Assembly: GCA_030147225.1 (NCBI GenBank)
Contig: JASLAI010000001.1
Location: 1 to 7,796 of the forward strand
DNA: 7,796 nucleotides
From: Planococcus sp. (in: firmicutes)
GTDB lineage: Bacteria > Bacillota > Bacilli > Bacillales_A > Planococcaceae
Direction of reading: 5' to 3'
Shown in pieces: positions 1-5,647 of this stretch (positions are counted from its first letter, which is position 1; every line of letters begins with the position of its first letter). A program made the translations under genes and the position numbers. The notes under the pieces were generated by a model. That model did no database searches and was not told the origin of the DNA. It was given only the letters and a program-made list of their open reading frames with translations.

Positions 1-27
1 TCTTTATAGATAAAAGGGGATGCACAG

Positions 28-1281
28 ATGAACGCAGAGATTATTGCGGTAGGTTCAGAATTATTATTAGGGCAAATCACCAATACAAATGCCCGTTTTC
101 TATCTAATCATTTAGCGGAACTCGGCATCAACGTCTACTATCATACGGTAGTTGGAGACAATGCCGACCGCTTGGAGGACGCGATAAAAATCGCAGAAAA
201 TCGAGCTGACCTTATTTTATTTACAGGGGGTCTCGGTCCAACTAAAGATGATTTGACAAAAGAGTCGATTGCCCGCCATCTGGATACGACGCTTGAAATG
301 AATCAGGAGGCACTCGATTCGATTGTTGCTTTTTTTGAGCGCGCAGGACGTCCCATGACCGAAAATAATAAAAAGCAGGCATTAGTATTGAAAGACAGCG
401 ATGTCCTCGTCAATCACAATGGCATGGCTCCAGGCATGATGTATAAAAAAGATGAACGAGTATACATACTATTGCCCGGGCCTCCAAAAGAAATGGAGCC
501 AATGTTCCAATTCGAAGCAAAGCCGAAGCTAGCCCATTTGCTGAATAAAGCAGATGTTATCCTATCGCATGTCCTGCGTTTTTATGGTATTGGGGAAGCG
601 GAACTCGAAGACCGCTTGCATCATATCCTCGACAAGCAGTCGAATCCAACCATTGCGCCTTTGGCTGCTGATGGTGAAGTGACCTTGCGCATTACTGCGA
701 AAACGAATACAACTGAAGAAGCATGGCAATTGATCAACACCACCAAAGATGAGATTCTGGGTGTGGTCGGTCAATACCTCTATGGCTATGACAACGATTC
801 GCTGGCTTCCAAATCAGTTGAATTGCTGAAGGAACAAGGCAAAACAATCTCTGCAGCAGAAAGTTTGACGGCTGGTCTTTTCCAGTCTGAATTGGCTTCT
901 GTAGCAGGTGCAAGCGCTGTGCTTTCTGGCGGGGTCATTACTTATAACGAAGAAATGAAAGTTCACCAGCTGGGATTGTCTTCTGAACTGCTTGCAGAGT
1001 ATGGCGTTGTCAGTGAACAGACAGCACTGGCGATGGCTGAGGCTGTTCGGGACAAGTTCAAGACGGATATCAGTGTGTCACTGACAGGAGCAGCGGGTCC
1101 GGAGGCACATGGAGATCAACCGGCAGGTACAGTGTGGATTGGCATTGCTACTGAATTTGGATCCAAATCTTATCGTCTTCAATTATCGGGTATGCGAAAT
1201 ACTAATCGTTTACGAGCTGTGAAATTGGCGCTGCATTACGTCATTCGCACCTTAACCGATGAAGATGCACGCAAAATTTAA
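28..1281 (+). CDS. cinA: CinA-family protein: MoCF-like domain plus PncC-type NMN deamidase domain
   Basis: The 417-residue protein has the usual CinA length and layout. Residues 1-165 form the molybdopterin-binding-like (COG1058) domain, with TGGLGPTKDD at 66-75 and LPGPPKEM at 149-156. A linker domain follows. The C-terminal PncC-like domain spans about 255-412, with AESL at 277-280 and TGAAGP at 353-358. In the family the C-terminal domain deamidates nicotinamide mononucleotide to the nicotinate form, and the N-terminal domain of some members cleaves ADP-ribose. The historical link is to competence and RecA, through co-transcription with recA in streptococci and bacilli. The ATG start at 28 follows the purine-rich Shine-Dalgarno AAAGGGGA and matches the conserved N-terminus. 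Its promoter lies outside the window. recA is next on the same strand but is separated by a terminator and its own promoter. No damage to the frame is visible. The protein is cytoplasmic, with no signal peptide. Confidence 0.97.
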   Translation: MNAEIIAVGSELLLGQITNTNARFLSNHLAELGINVYYHTVVGDNADRLEDAIKIAENRADLILFTGGLGPTKDDLTKESIARHLDTTLEMNQEALDSIVAFFERAGRPMTENNKKQALVLKDSDVLVNHNGMAPGMMYKKDERVYILLPGPPKEMEPMFQFEAKPKLAHLLNKADVILSHVLRFYGIGEAELEDRLHHILDKQSNPTIAPLAADGEVTLRITAKTNTTEEAWQLINTTKDEILGVVGQYLYGYDNDSLASKSVELLKEQGKTISAAESLTAGLFQSELASVAGASAVLSGGVITYNEEMKVHQLGLSSELLAEYGVVSEQTALAMAEAVRDKFKTDISVSLTGAAGPEAHGDQPAGTVWIGIATEFGSKSYRLQLSGMRNTNRLRAVKLALHYVIRTLTDEDARKI

Positions 1282-1297
1282 TTTTGCGTGTTTTTTT
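1268..1297 (+). terminator. Intrinsic terminator of cinA, overlapping the stop codon
   Basis: A perfect 10-bp stem, CACGCAAAAT (1268-1277) with ATTTTGCGTG (1281-1290), closes on a 3-nt loop and is followed by seven T. The left arm is coding sequence and the TAA stop (1279-1281) lies in the loop and at the base of the right arm. A ribosome finishing cinA would cover the hairpin. The stem is AT-rich apart from its base, so some read-through into recA is possible. Confidence 0.9.
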
Positions 1298-1360
1298 ATG
1301 CCCAAAAACGGGGAATGCCCTGTATAGGACATTTAAAATTCACAATTAAAAACACAAACA

Positions 1361-1374
1361 CGAATAAACGTTCG
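1361..1374 (+). promoter_or_regulatory. LexA (DinR) SOS box upstream of recA
   Basis: CGAATAAACGTTCG matches the Gram-positive LexA consensus CGAAC-N4-GTTCG at 9 of 10 defined positions. The only change is T for C at position 5. As I recall, the B. subtilis recA box has the same change. It ends 8 bp upstream of the -35 of the recA promoter, so bound LexA would sit beside the polymerase site. It is the expected control of recA by DNA damage. Confidence 0.88.
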
Positions 1375-1382
1375 CTTTTTTC

Positions 1383-1411
1383 TTGTGTATTTCTCAATAA
1401 GCTAGTATACT
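1383..1411 (+). promoter_or_regulatory. Sigma-A promoter of recA
   Basis: TTGTGT (1383-1388) and TATACT (1406-1411) are 17 bp apart. The -10 has 5 of 6 consensus bases and the -35 keeps TTG. Transcription should start near 1418, giving a leader of about 38 nt. The position directly downstream of the LexA box supports the call. Confidence 0.78.
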
Positions 1412-1442
1412 AGAAACAGATAGAAAATAGGTTTTCAATTAG

Positions 1443-1448
1443 AGGAGG
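1443..1448 (+). promoter_or_regulatory. Ribosome binding site that fixes the TTG start of recA
   Basis: AGGAGG lies 7 nt before a TTG at 1456. Translation from this TTG gives (M)[19 protein letters not shown], which matches the conserved start of Bacillus RecA. The next in-frame ATG is at codon 10, inside the conserved helix, with no comparable site before it. Confidence 0.9.
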
Positions 1449-1455
1449 ATTTCTT

Positions 1456-2517
1456 TTGAGCGATCGTAAAGCAGCATTAGACATGGCGTTAAAACAAATA
1501 GAAAAGCAATTCGGTAAAGGTTCTGTCATGAAATTGGGAGAAAAAACCGACCGTAATATCTCATCCGTTTCCAGTGGTTCATTGGCATTGGATACAGCTT
1601 TAGGAATAGGCGGATATCCACGTGGCCGTGTAGTTGAAGTATATGGTCCAGAAAGTTCGGGTAAAACGACTGTTTCTCTTCATGCGATTGCGGAAGTGCA
1701 AGCTATAGGCGGAACAGCCGCGTTCATCGATGCTGAGCATGCGCTGGATCCGGTCTATGCAAAAAATCTGGGTGTCAATATCGATGAATTGCTCTTGTCT
1801 CAGCCGGATACAGGCGAGCAGGCATTGGAAATTTGTGAAGCACTTGTCCGTAGTGGAGCTGTTGATATAGTTGTTGTCGACTCCGTAGCGGCATTGGTTC
1901 CAAAAGCTGAAATCGAAGGAGAGATGGGCGACTCCCATATGGGATTGCAGGCACGTTTAATGTCCCAAGCTCTACGGAAATTATCAGGTATCATCAATAA
2001 ATCGAACACGATCGTTATTTTCATTAACCAAATCCGCGAGAAAATTGGTGTGATGTTCGGTAACCCTGAAACAACTCCTGGCGGACGTGCGTTGAAGTTT
2101 TACTCATCTGTGCGTTTGGAAGTGCGTCGTGCAGAAGCATTGAAATCTGGTACTGAGATTATTGGTAACAGAACGAAAATCAAGATTGTAAAAAACAAAG
2201 TGGCTCCGCCATTCCGTACTGCAGAGGTTGATATCATGTACGGTAAAGGGATTTCGCGTGAAGGTGAAATCGTTGATATCGGTTCTGACCTGGAAATTAT
2301 CCAGAAGAGCGGTTCTTGGTATTCATACAATGATGAGCGAATTGGTCAAGGTCGTGAAAACGTTAAACAATTCCTTTTAAGCAATCCTGAAATTCGAAAC
2401 GAAATTTCTAACAAAATTCGTGAGTCATATGGGCTGGCAGCAGCATCTTATACAATTGCAGTCAACAAGGATGAGCCGGAAGACTTCAACCTGTTGCTTG
2501 ACGAGGACGATAAATAA
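1456..2517 (+). CDS. recA: Recombinase RecA
   Basis: RecA is an ATP-dependent recombinase. It forms filaments on single-stranded DNA, carries out strand exchange and triggers self-cleavage of LexA. The 353-residue protein has the N-terminal oligomerisation helix (about 1-30), Walker A GPESSGKT at 64-71, the catalytic glutamate E94 in DAEHAL, and Walker [10 protein letters not shown] around 139-147. The DNA-binding L2 loop includes [10 protein letters not shown] at 201-210. A short C-terminal domain ends in an acidic tail (DEDDK), which in the family modulates DNA binding. It starts at TTG, which may lower its translation. Expression is predicted to be SOS-controlled by the LexA box at 1361-1374, from its own promoter. 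It is flanked by terminators on both sides, so it looks largely monocistronic, with possible read-through from cinA. Confidence 0.99.
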   Translation: MSDRKAALDMALKQIEKQFGKGSVMKLGEKTDRNISSVSSGSLALDTALGIGGYPRGRVVEVYGPESSGKTTVSLHAIAEVQAIGGTAAFIDAEHALDPVYAKNLGVNIDELLLSQPDTGEQALEICEALVRSGAVDIVVVDSVAALVPKAEIEGEMGDSHMGLQARLMSQALRKLSGIINKSNTIVIFINQIREKIGVMFGNPETTPGGRALKFYSSVRLEVRRAEALKSGTEIIGNRTKIKIVKNKVAPPFRTAEVDIMYGKGISREGEIVDIGSDLEIIQKSGSWYSYNDERIGQGRENVKQFLLSNPEIRNEISNKIRESYGLAAASYTIAVNKDEPEDFNLLLDEDDK

Positions 2518-2536
2518 AACCAAGCATTAATACAGG

Positions 2537-2567
2537 AAAGCCGCTAAGCAGAAGCTTGGCGGCTTTT
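2537..2567 (+). terminator. Intrinsic terminator of recA
   Basis: A 13-bp stem with one G-T wobble, AAAGCCGCTAAGC (2537-2549) with GCTTGGCGGCTTT (2554-2566), closes on the 4-nt loop AGAA. The T tract is only TTTTCT, but the GC-rich stem is strong. It begins 19 nt after the recA stop. Confidence 0.88.
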
Positions 2568-2596
2568 CTATGGTTTGTAGAGGATGTGAAGTCACG

Positions 2597-2717
2597 AAGC
2601 TAGACTGCTGACACAAGGAAGCTTGCTTATCTGCCTAAGGCCAATTGGAGTCCGCAGGATGTGGAGCAGGTAATCATTGCGACAGGAAGTCGAGCAACAT
2701 AGAGTATCCTTCTCTAT
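2597..2717. other. Candidate structured RNA element between recA and the repeat array (strand unclear)
   Basis: No ORF is credible here, but several hairpins sit close together. Hairpin A is TCCGCA (2651-2656) with TGTGGA (2660-2665). Hairpin B is TTG-CGAC (2677-2683) with GTCG-AG-CAA (2689-2697). An outer stem, TCTGC (2630-2634) with GCAGG (2666-2670), encloses hairpin A. Hairpin C is ATAGAG (2699-2704) with CTCTAT (2712-2717). On the + strand loops A and B read AGGAT and AGGAA. On the - strand they read ATCCT and TTCCT. Paired hairpins with RUCCU loops are the hallmark of the Bacillaceae-1 RNA motif, and loop B departs from that consensus by one base. Hairpin A has a G-T pair on the + strand that becomes A-C on the - strand, which favours the + strand. 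Whether it is a known family, an RNA or a repeat is unresolved. Confidence 0.4.
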
Positions 2718-2736
2718 CGAGTGCTTCCGCTTTTCG
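2712..2736 (+). repeat. Partial repeat unit (right end only), upstream of the tandem pair
   Basis: The box GCTTCCGCTTTTCG (2723-2736) is the right-hand end of the repeat family found in full just downstream. It lies 124 bp before the same box of the first full unit, but no matching left end (TTGTCTAGCT) is seen 124 bp further upstream. It is either the remnant of a unit whose left part was replaced by the structured element, or the junction into which the array grew. Confidence 0.6.
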
Positions 2737-2860
2737 TATTGTCTAGCTGCAGCGGCCAACTCCTCGGGATGTATGCCACTCTGGCAATGCGGCTGAAGAA
2801 ACGCCGCTTCACCAGATCGTCTTACACCTGTCTGAGCTGAACGGCCGCTTCCGCTTTTCG
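2737..2860 (+). repeat. Hairpin repeat unit 1 of a dispersed intergenic family (~124 bp)
   Basis: The unit starts TATTGTCTAGCT and ends GCTTCCGCTTTTCG. Its base stem is AGCGGCC (2751-2757) with GGCCGCT (2843-2849). This is followed by a partly paired AACTC/GAGCT helix and a 4-nt bulge (GAAC, 2839-2842). TCTGG/CCAGA pairs below the apex, and the apical stem is GCGGC/GCCGC around a 9-nt loop (2789-2807). The 26 bp at 2723-2748 recur perfectly at 2847-2872, so units are joined head to tail. No protein is encoded. Similar elements are, from memory, common between genes in Bacillaceae and Planococcaceae genomes. Their function is not known to me. Confidence 0.85.
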
Positions 2861-2985
2861 TATTGTCTAGCTCCAGCAATCAGACTCTAGGGTCATAAGT
2901 CCCTTTGGGCTGTGCGGCTAAAAAGACGCCGCTTCGCCAAAGTGCCTTATGCCCGTCGAGTCTAGACGATTGCTTCCGCTTTTCG
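2861..2985 (+). repeat. Hairpin repeat unit 2, in tandem with unit 1 (~125 bp)
   Basis: It has the same orientation as unit 1. Base stem: AGCAATC (2875-2881) with GATTGCT (2968-2974), then AGACTC (2882-2887) with GAGTCT (2958-2963). A 4-nt bulge AGAC (2964-2967) lies on the 3' side. Inner pairs are CATAAG (2894-2899) with CTTATG (2946-2951), TTTGG/CCAAA, and apical GCGGC/GCCGC around a 9-nt loop. The right end falls 4 bp before the -35 of the rny promoter. With a G+C-rich stem and TTTT after it, the unit could also act as a weak terminator protecting that promoter from upstream transcription; this is inference. Confidence 0.87.
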
Positions 2986-2989
2986 TGGG

Positions 2990-3018
2990 TTGACACGACA
3001 TAAGTCCATCTATACAAT
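2990..3018 (+). promoter_or_regulatory. Strong sigma-A promoter of rny
   Basis: A perfect -35 TTGACA (2990-2995) is followed after 17 bp by TACAAT (3013-3018), 5 of 6 for the -10. Transcription should start near 3025, leaving a leader of about 100 nt. The leader is very AT-rich, with A7 and T-runs at 3058-3085. The -35 begins 4 bp after repeat unit 2. Confidence 0.85.
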
Positions 3019-3030
3019 TAAAATTGTATA
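3011..3030 (+). promoter_or_regulatory. Perfect 20-bp palindrome over the rny -10 region: candidate operator
   Basis: TATACAATT (3011-3019) and AATTGTATA (3022-3030) are exact inverted repeats around AA. The palindrome contains the whole -10 hexamer and reaches the predicted start site, the classic position for a repressor operator. I cannot name a regulator. Because the sequence is almost all A/T, some symmetry could arise by chance or come from the -10 itself. Confidence 0.5.
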
Positions 3031-3123
3031 ATTTACTAATTATTAAATAGTTGCAGCAAAAAAAGTTTTTATTTTTTATCTTTTTAAACTGAAGAAAATT
3101 CAATAGCAAGAGGAGGTGTCCGA

Positions 3124-4683
3124 ATGGGTATTAATGAGTTCATCTTCGCTTTGCTTGGTGTCATCGTCGGTGTGGTTGTTGGTTATTTTGCATTGAAAAA
3201 AGCAAACGATTCCAATATTGCAGGCGCTAAAAATTCTGCGGAGCAAATAGTCGAAGATGCGAAACGAGAAGCTGAAGCGCTGAAAAAAGAAGCCTTATTG
3301 GAAGCGAAAGACGAAAATCATAAATTGCGTACTGAAACAGAATCTGAAATTCGGGAACGCCGATCTGAACTACAAAGACAAGAGAATCGGTTGTTGCAGA
3401 GAGAAGAAAATTTAGATCGCAAGGATGATGCATTAAACAAAAGAGAAGCGGGTCTGGAACGTAAAGACGAAGCGCTCGCAGAAAAACAACAGCATATTGA
3501 ACAGATGGAGAGCAAAGCTGAGGAGTTAGTCCAACAGCAACAGTCCGAAATGGAACGCATTTCATCTTTGACACGCGAAGAAGCGAAATCAATCATCCTG
3601 CAGGATGTTGAAAAAGAACTTTCAACGGACATTGCCGTTATGATGAAAGAATCCGAATCTCGCGCGAAAGAAGAATCGGACAAAAAAGCGAAAAACATCT
3701 TATCGTTGGCGATGCAGCGTTTTGCTGCTGACCATGTGGCAGAAACTACCGTATCAGTAGTTAACTTGCCAAACGATGAAATGAAAGGCCGTATCATCGG
3801 GCGTGAAGGACGCAATATCCGAACGCTTGAAACTTTGACAGGCATTGATTTAATTATCGATGATACGCCGGAAGCGGTGATTCTATCAGGATTTGATCCG
3901 ATCCGTCGTGAAACAGCGCGATTGGCACTTGAAAAACTGGTATCCGATGGCCGCATCCATCCTGCCCGCATCGAAGAAATGGTTGAAAAGTCAAGACGTG
4001 AAGTGGATGAACAAATTCGTGAAATTGGTGAACAAACCACATTTGACGTAGGTGTACATAACCTGCACCCTGACTTGATCAAAATTCTTGGACGCCTCCG
4101 TTACCGCACAAGCTATGGACAAAATGTACTGAAGCACTCAGTAGAAGTTGCATTCCTGTCAGGCTTAATGGCAGCGGAACTTGGAGAAGATGTGACACTG
4201 GCTCGACGTGCCGGACTCCTGCATGATATCGGTAAAGCGATTGATCATGAAGTAGAAGGAAGCCACGTGGAAATCGGTGTGGAACTCGGAACCAAGTACA
4301 AGGAGCATCCGGTTGTGATTAACAGTATTGCTTCCCACCATGGTGACACAGAAGCGACATCGATCATCTCGGTCATTGTTGCAGCAGCGGACGCATTGTC
4401 TGCAGCTCGTCCTGGGGCAAGAAGTGAAACACTGGAAAACTACATCCGCCGCTTAGAAAAACTTGAAGAAATTTCCGAATCGTATGAAGGTGTTGAGAAA
4501 TCATTCGCCATTCAAGCGGGACGCGAAATTCGCATCATGGTTCGTCCTGAACAAATCGATGATATGACGGCGCATCGTCTGGCTCGCGATATCCGGAAAC
4601 GGATTGAAGAAGAGCTGGATTATCCAGGACATATCAAAGTGACGGTTATCAGAGAAACCAGAGCAGTTGAATACGCAAAATAA
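3124..4683 (+). CDS. rny: Ribonuclease Y, membrane-anchored endoribonuclease
   Basis: RNase Y makes the initial internal cuts in many mRNAs in Bacillales, prefers 5'-monophosphate ends, and matures or cleaves some riboswitch and operon transcripts. The 519 residues (B. subtilis protein: 520) show the full architecture. An N-terminal membrane helix (about 3-24) is followed by a long charged coiled coil rich in E, K, R and Q (about 30-200). The KH RNA-binding domain carries [10 protein letters not shown] at 222-231. The HD domain has the metal-binding His-Asp pair at H367-D368 in LLHDIGKA. The ATG follows AGGAGGTG (3111-3118) at good spacing. Transcription comes from the promoter at 2990-3018 and ends partly at the hairpin just after the stop. 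ymdB lies downstream, as in B. subtilis. The enzyme works with the RicA/RicF/RicT complex, and ricA is also in this window. Confidence 0.98.
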   Translation: MGINEFIFALLGVIVGVVVGYFALKKANDSNIAGAKNSAEQIVEDAKREAEALKKEALLEAKDENHKLRTETESEIRERRSELQRQENRLLQREENLDRKDDALNKREAGLERKDEALAEKQQHIEQMESKAEELVQQQQSEMERISSLTREEAKSIILQDVEKELSTDIAVMMKESESRAKEESDKKAKNILSLAMQRFAADHVAETTVSVVNLPNDEMKGRIIGREGRNIRTLETLTGIDLIIDDTPEAVILSGFDPIRRETARLALEKLVSDGRIHPARIEEMVEKSRREVDEQIREIGEQTTFDVGVHNLHPDLIKILGRLRYRTSYGQNVLKHSVEVAFLSGLMAAELGEDVTLARRAGLLHDIGKAIDHEVEGSHVEIGVELGTKYKEHPVVINSIASHHGDTEATSIISVIVAAADALSAARPGARSETLENYIRRLEKLEEISESYEGVEKSFAIQAGREIRIMVRPEQIDDMTAHRLARDIRKRIEEELDYPGHIKVTVIRETRAVEYAK

Positions 4684-4690
4684 TAAGGGT

Positions 4691-4730
4691 AAGGCTTCGA
4701 TGAATGTCTATTCAAAGAAGCCTTTTTCTT
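4691..4730 (+). terminator. Intrinsic terminator between rny and ymdB, probably leaky
   Basis: AAGGCTTC (4691-4698) pairs perfectly with GAAGCCTT (4717-4724). After a 2x2 internal loop, TGAAT (4701-4705) pairs with ATTCA (4710-4714) around the tetraloop GTCT. The tail is TTTTTCTT (4723-4730). It begins 7 nt after the rny stop and ends 18 nt before the ymdB start. I see no promoter between it and ymdB, so ymdB probably depends on read-through. Confidence 0.87.
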
Positions 4731-4736
4731 ATGGGA

Positions 4737-4744
4737 AAAGGTGA
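4737..4744 (+). promoter_or_regulatory. Ribosome binding site that sets the ymdB start at 4749
   Basis: AAAGGTGA lies 4-5 nt before the ATG at 4749, giving a protein that begins MKILFIGD, as in the family. A longer reading from an ATG at 4704 would start inside the terminator hairpin, has no ribosome binding site, and adds 15 residues not seen in relatives. Confidence 0.9.
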
Positions 4745-4748
4745 ACAT

Positions 4749-5546
4749 ATGAAAATTTTATTTATTGGAGATATTGTAGGATCAATCGGCAGAGATGCAT
4801 TGGAATCGTATTTGCCTAGACTGAAAAGAAAATATTCACCGGATGTCATCATTGCCAACGGTGAAAATGCAGCAGCAGGACGCGGCATTACCAAAGCCAT
4901 TTACCAGGATCTTTTGTTTATGGGCGTGGATATGGTGACAATGGGCAACCATACATGGGATCAGAAAGAAATCTTTGATTTTATTGACGAAGTGGATTAT
5001 TTGATTCGCCCAGCGAATTTCTCGGAAGAAGCACCAGGCCGCGGGATGGCAACTGTAACGAAAAATGGCCAGACTTTGTCTGTCATCAATTTGCATGGCC
5101 GGGTTTTCCTGCCGCCGCATGAAGACCCTTTCCAGAAGGCGGATGAACTTATAACGGAAGCAAAAGCGATTTCTCCTTTAGTGTTTGTCGATTTCCATGC
5201 TGAAGCAACGAGTGAAAAAATTGCAATGGGCTGGCATTTGGATGGCCGTGCATCTGTTGTAGTCGGAACGCATACGCATGTTCAGACTGCTGATGCGCGT
5301 ATTTTGCCGGGTGGAACTGCTTATATCTCGGACGTCGGGATGACCGGTCCATACGATGAAATACTGGGCATGAATAAAGATGCCGTGCTGTACCGTTTCA
5401 AAACGAATATGCCGACGCGTTTTGAGGTGCCAAAACGTGGACGTTCTGTAGTCAGTGGATTTTTCACGGAAGTTGACGATCAAACGGGCAAAGCGACAGC
5501 TTACGAGCGGGTTTATATCAATGAGGATTATCCATTCCAAGGCTAA
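4749..5546 (+). CDS. ymdB: YmdB family metallophosphoesterase
   Basis: The protein has 265 residues, against 264 in B. subtilis, where YmdB is a metal-dependent phosphodiesterase active on cyclic nucleotides in vitro and needed for biofilm, motility and late developmental gene expression. All metal-site residues of the family are visible: D8 (FIGD), E39-N40 (NGENAA), N67-H68 (MGNHTWD), H150 (DFHAEATSEK), and H175 and H177 (GTHTHVQT). It is a single domain with no signal peptide or membrane helix, so it is cytoplasmic. It lies downstream of rny beyond a hairpin terminator and is likely expressed as the weaker second gene of that operon. spoVS, which follows ymdB in B. subtilis, is absent; miaB comes next. 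The natural substrate is not established by sequence. Confidence 0.96.
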   Translation: MKILFIGDIVGSIGRDALESYLPRLKRKYSPDVIIANGENAAAGRGITKAIYQDLLFMGVDMVTMGNHTWDQKEIFDFIDEVDYLIRPANFSEEAPGRGMATVTKNGQTLSVINLHGRVFLPPHEDPFQKADELITEAKAISPLVFVDFHAEATSEKIAMGWHLDGRASVVVGTHTHVQTADARILPGGTAYISDVGMTGPYDEILGMNKDAVLYRFKTNMPTRFEVPKRGRSVVSGFFTEVDDQTGKATAYERVYINEDYPFQG

Positions 5547-5590
5547 ATTTCCAGCTTCTTGACGAAACTCCGACAATTGGGGCAGACGTC

Positions 5591-5620
5591 TTGTAGAACT
5601 CATCTGAATTTCAGTATAAT
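5591..5620 (+). promoter_or_regulatory. Sigma-A promoter of miaB-ricA
   Basis: A consensus TATAAT (5615-5620) follows TTGTAG (5591-5596) with an 18-bp spacer. The -35 is weak beyond TTG. Transcription would start near 5627, leaving about 21 nt before the ATG, just enough for AAAGGGG (5634-5640). No convincing terminator for ymdB is seen in 5547-5590, so upstream transcripts may also run into miaB. Confidence 0.7.
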
Positions 5621-5647
5621 AAGGTATCGGTTGAAAGGGGTTTTTTC

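Noticed and set aside
1313..1334. Hairpin AATG-CCT-GTAT-AGG-CATT upstream of the LexA box
   Set aside because: It is short, with a mismatch, and likely to occur by chance in A/T-rich DNA.
2592..2879. 95-residue open frame on the - strand across the structured element and repeat unit 1
   Set aside because: It runs through repeat ends and hairpins, with no known domain. Such frames arise from G+C-rich repeats.
2723..2985. CRISPR-like array, because short identical boxes recur at regular spacing
   Set aside because: The ~124-bp period, structured and related interiors and lack of cas genes do not fit CRISPR.
2737..2985. Insertion sequence or typical MITE
   Set aside because: No transposase is present, the ends are not clear terminal inverted repeats, and no target duplication is visible. 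A non-autonomous mobile origin stays possible but is unsupported.
3027..3032. TATAAT as an alternative -10 for rny
   Set aside because: No -35-like sequence lies 16-18 bp upstream and no TGN extension is present. The TTGACA/TACAAT pair at 17 bp is much better.
2918..3109. 63-residue open frame on the - strand over repeat unit 2 and the rny leader
   Set aside because: It overlaps the repeat, the rny promoter and A/T-runs and shows no protein-like pattern.
3318..4082. 254-residue open frame on the - strand inside rny
   Set aside because: It is the shadow of the E/K/R-rich coiled coil and KH region of RNase Y. Its Ser/Arg/Cys-rich composition looks non-biological and it has no ribosome binding site or known motif.
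4704..4748. Upstream ATG giving ymdB 15 more residues
   Set aside because: It lies in the terminator hairpin without a ribosome binding site; MKILFIGD from 4749 matches the family start.
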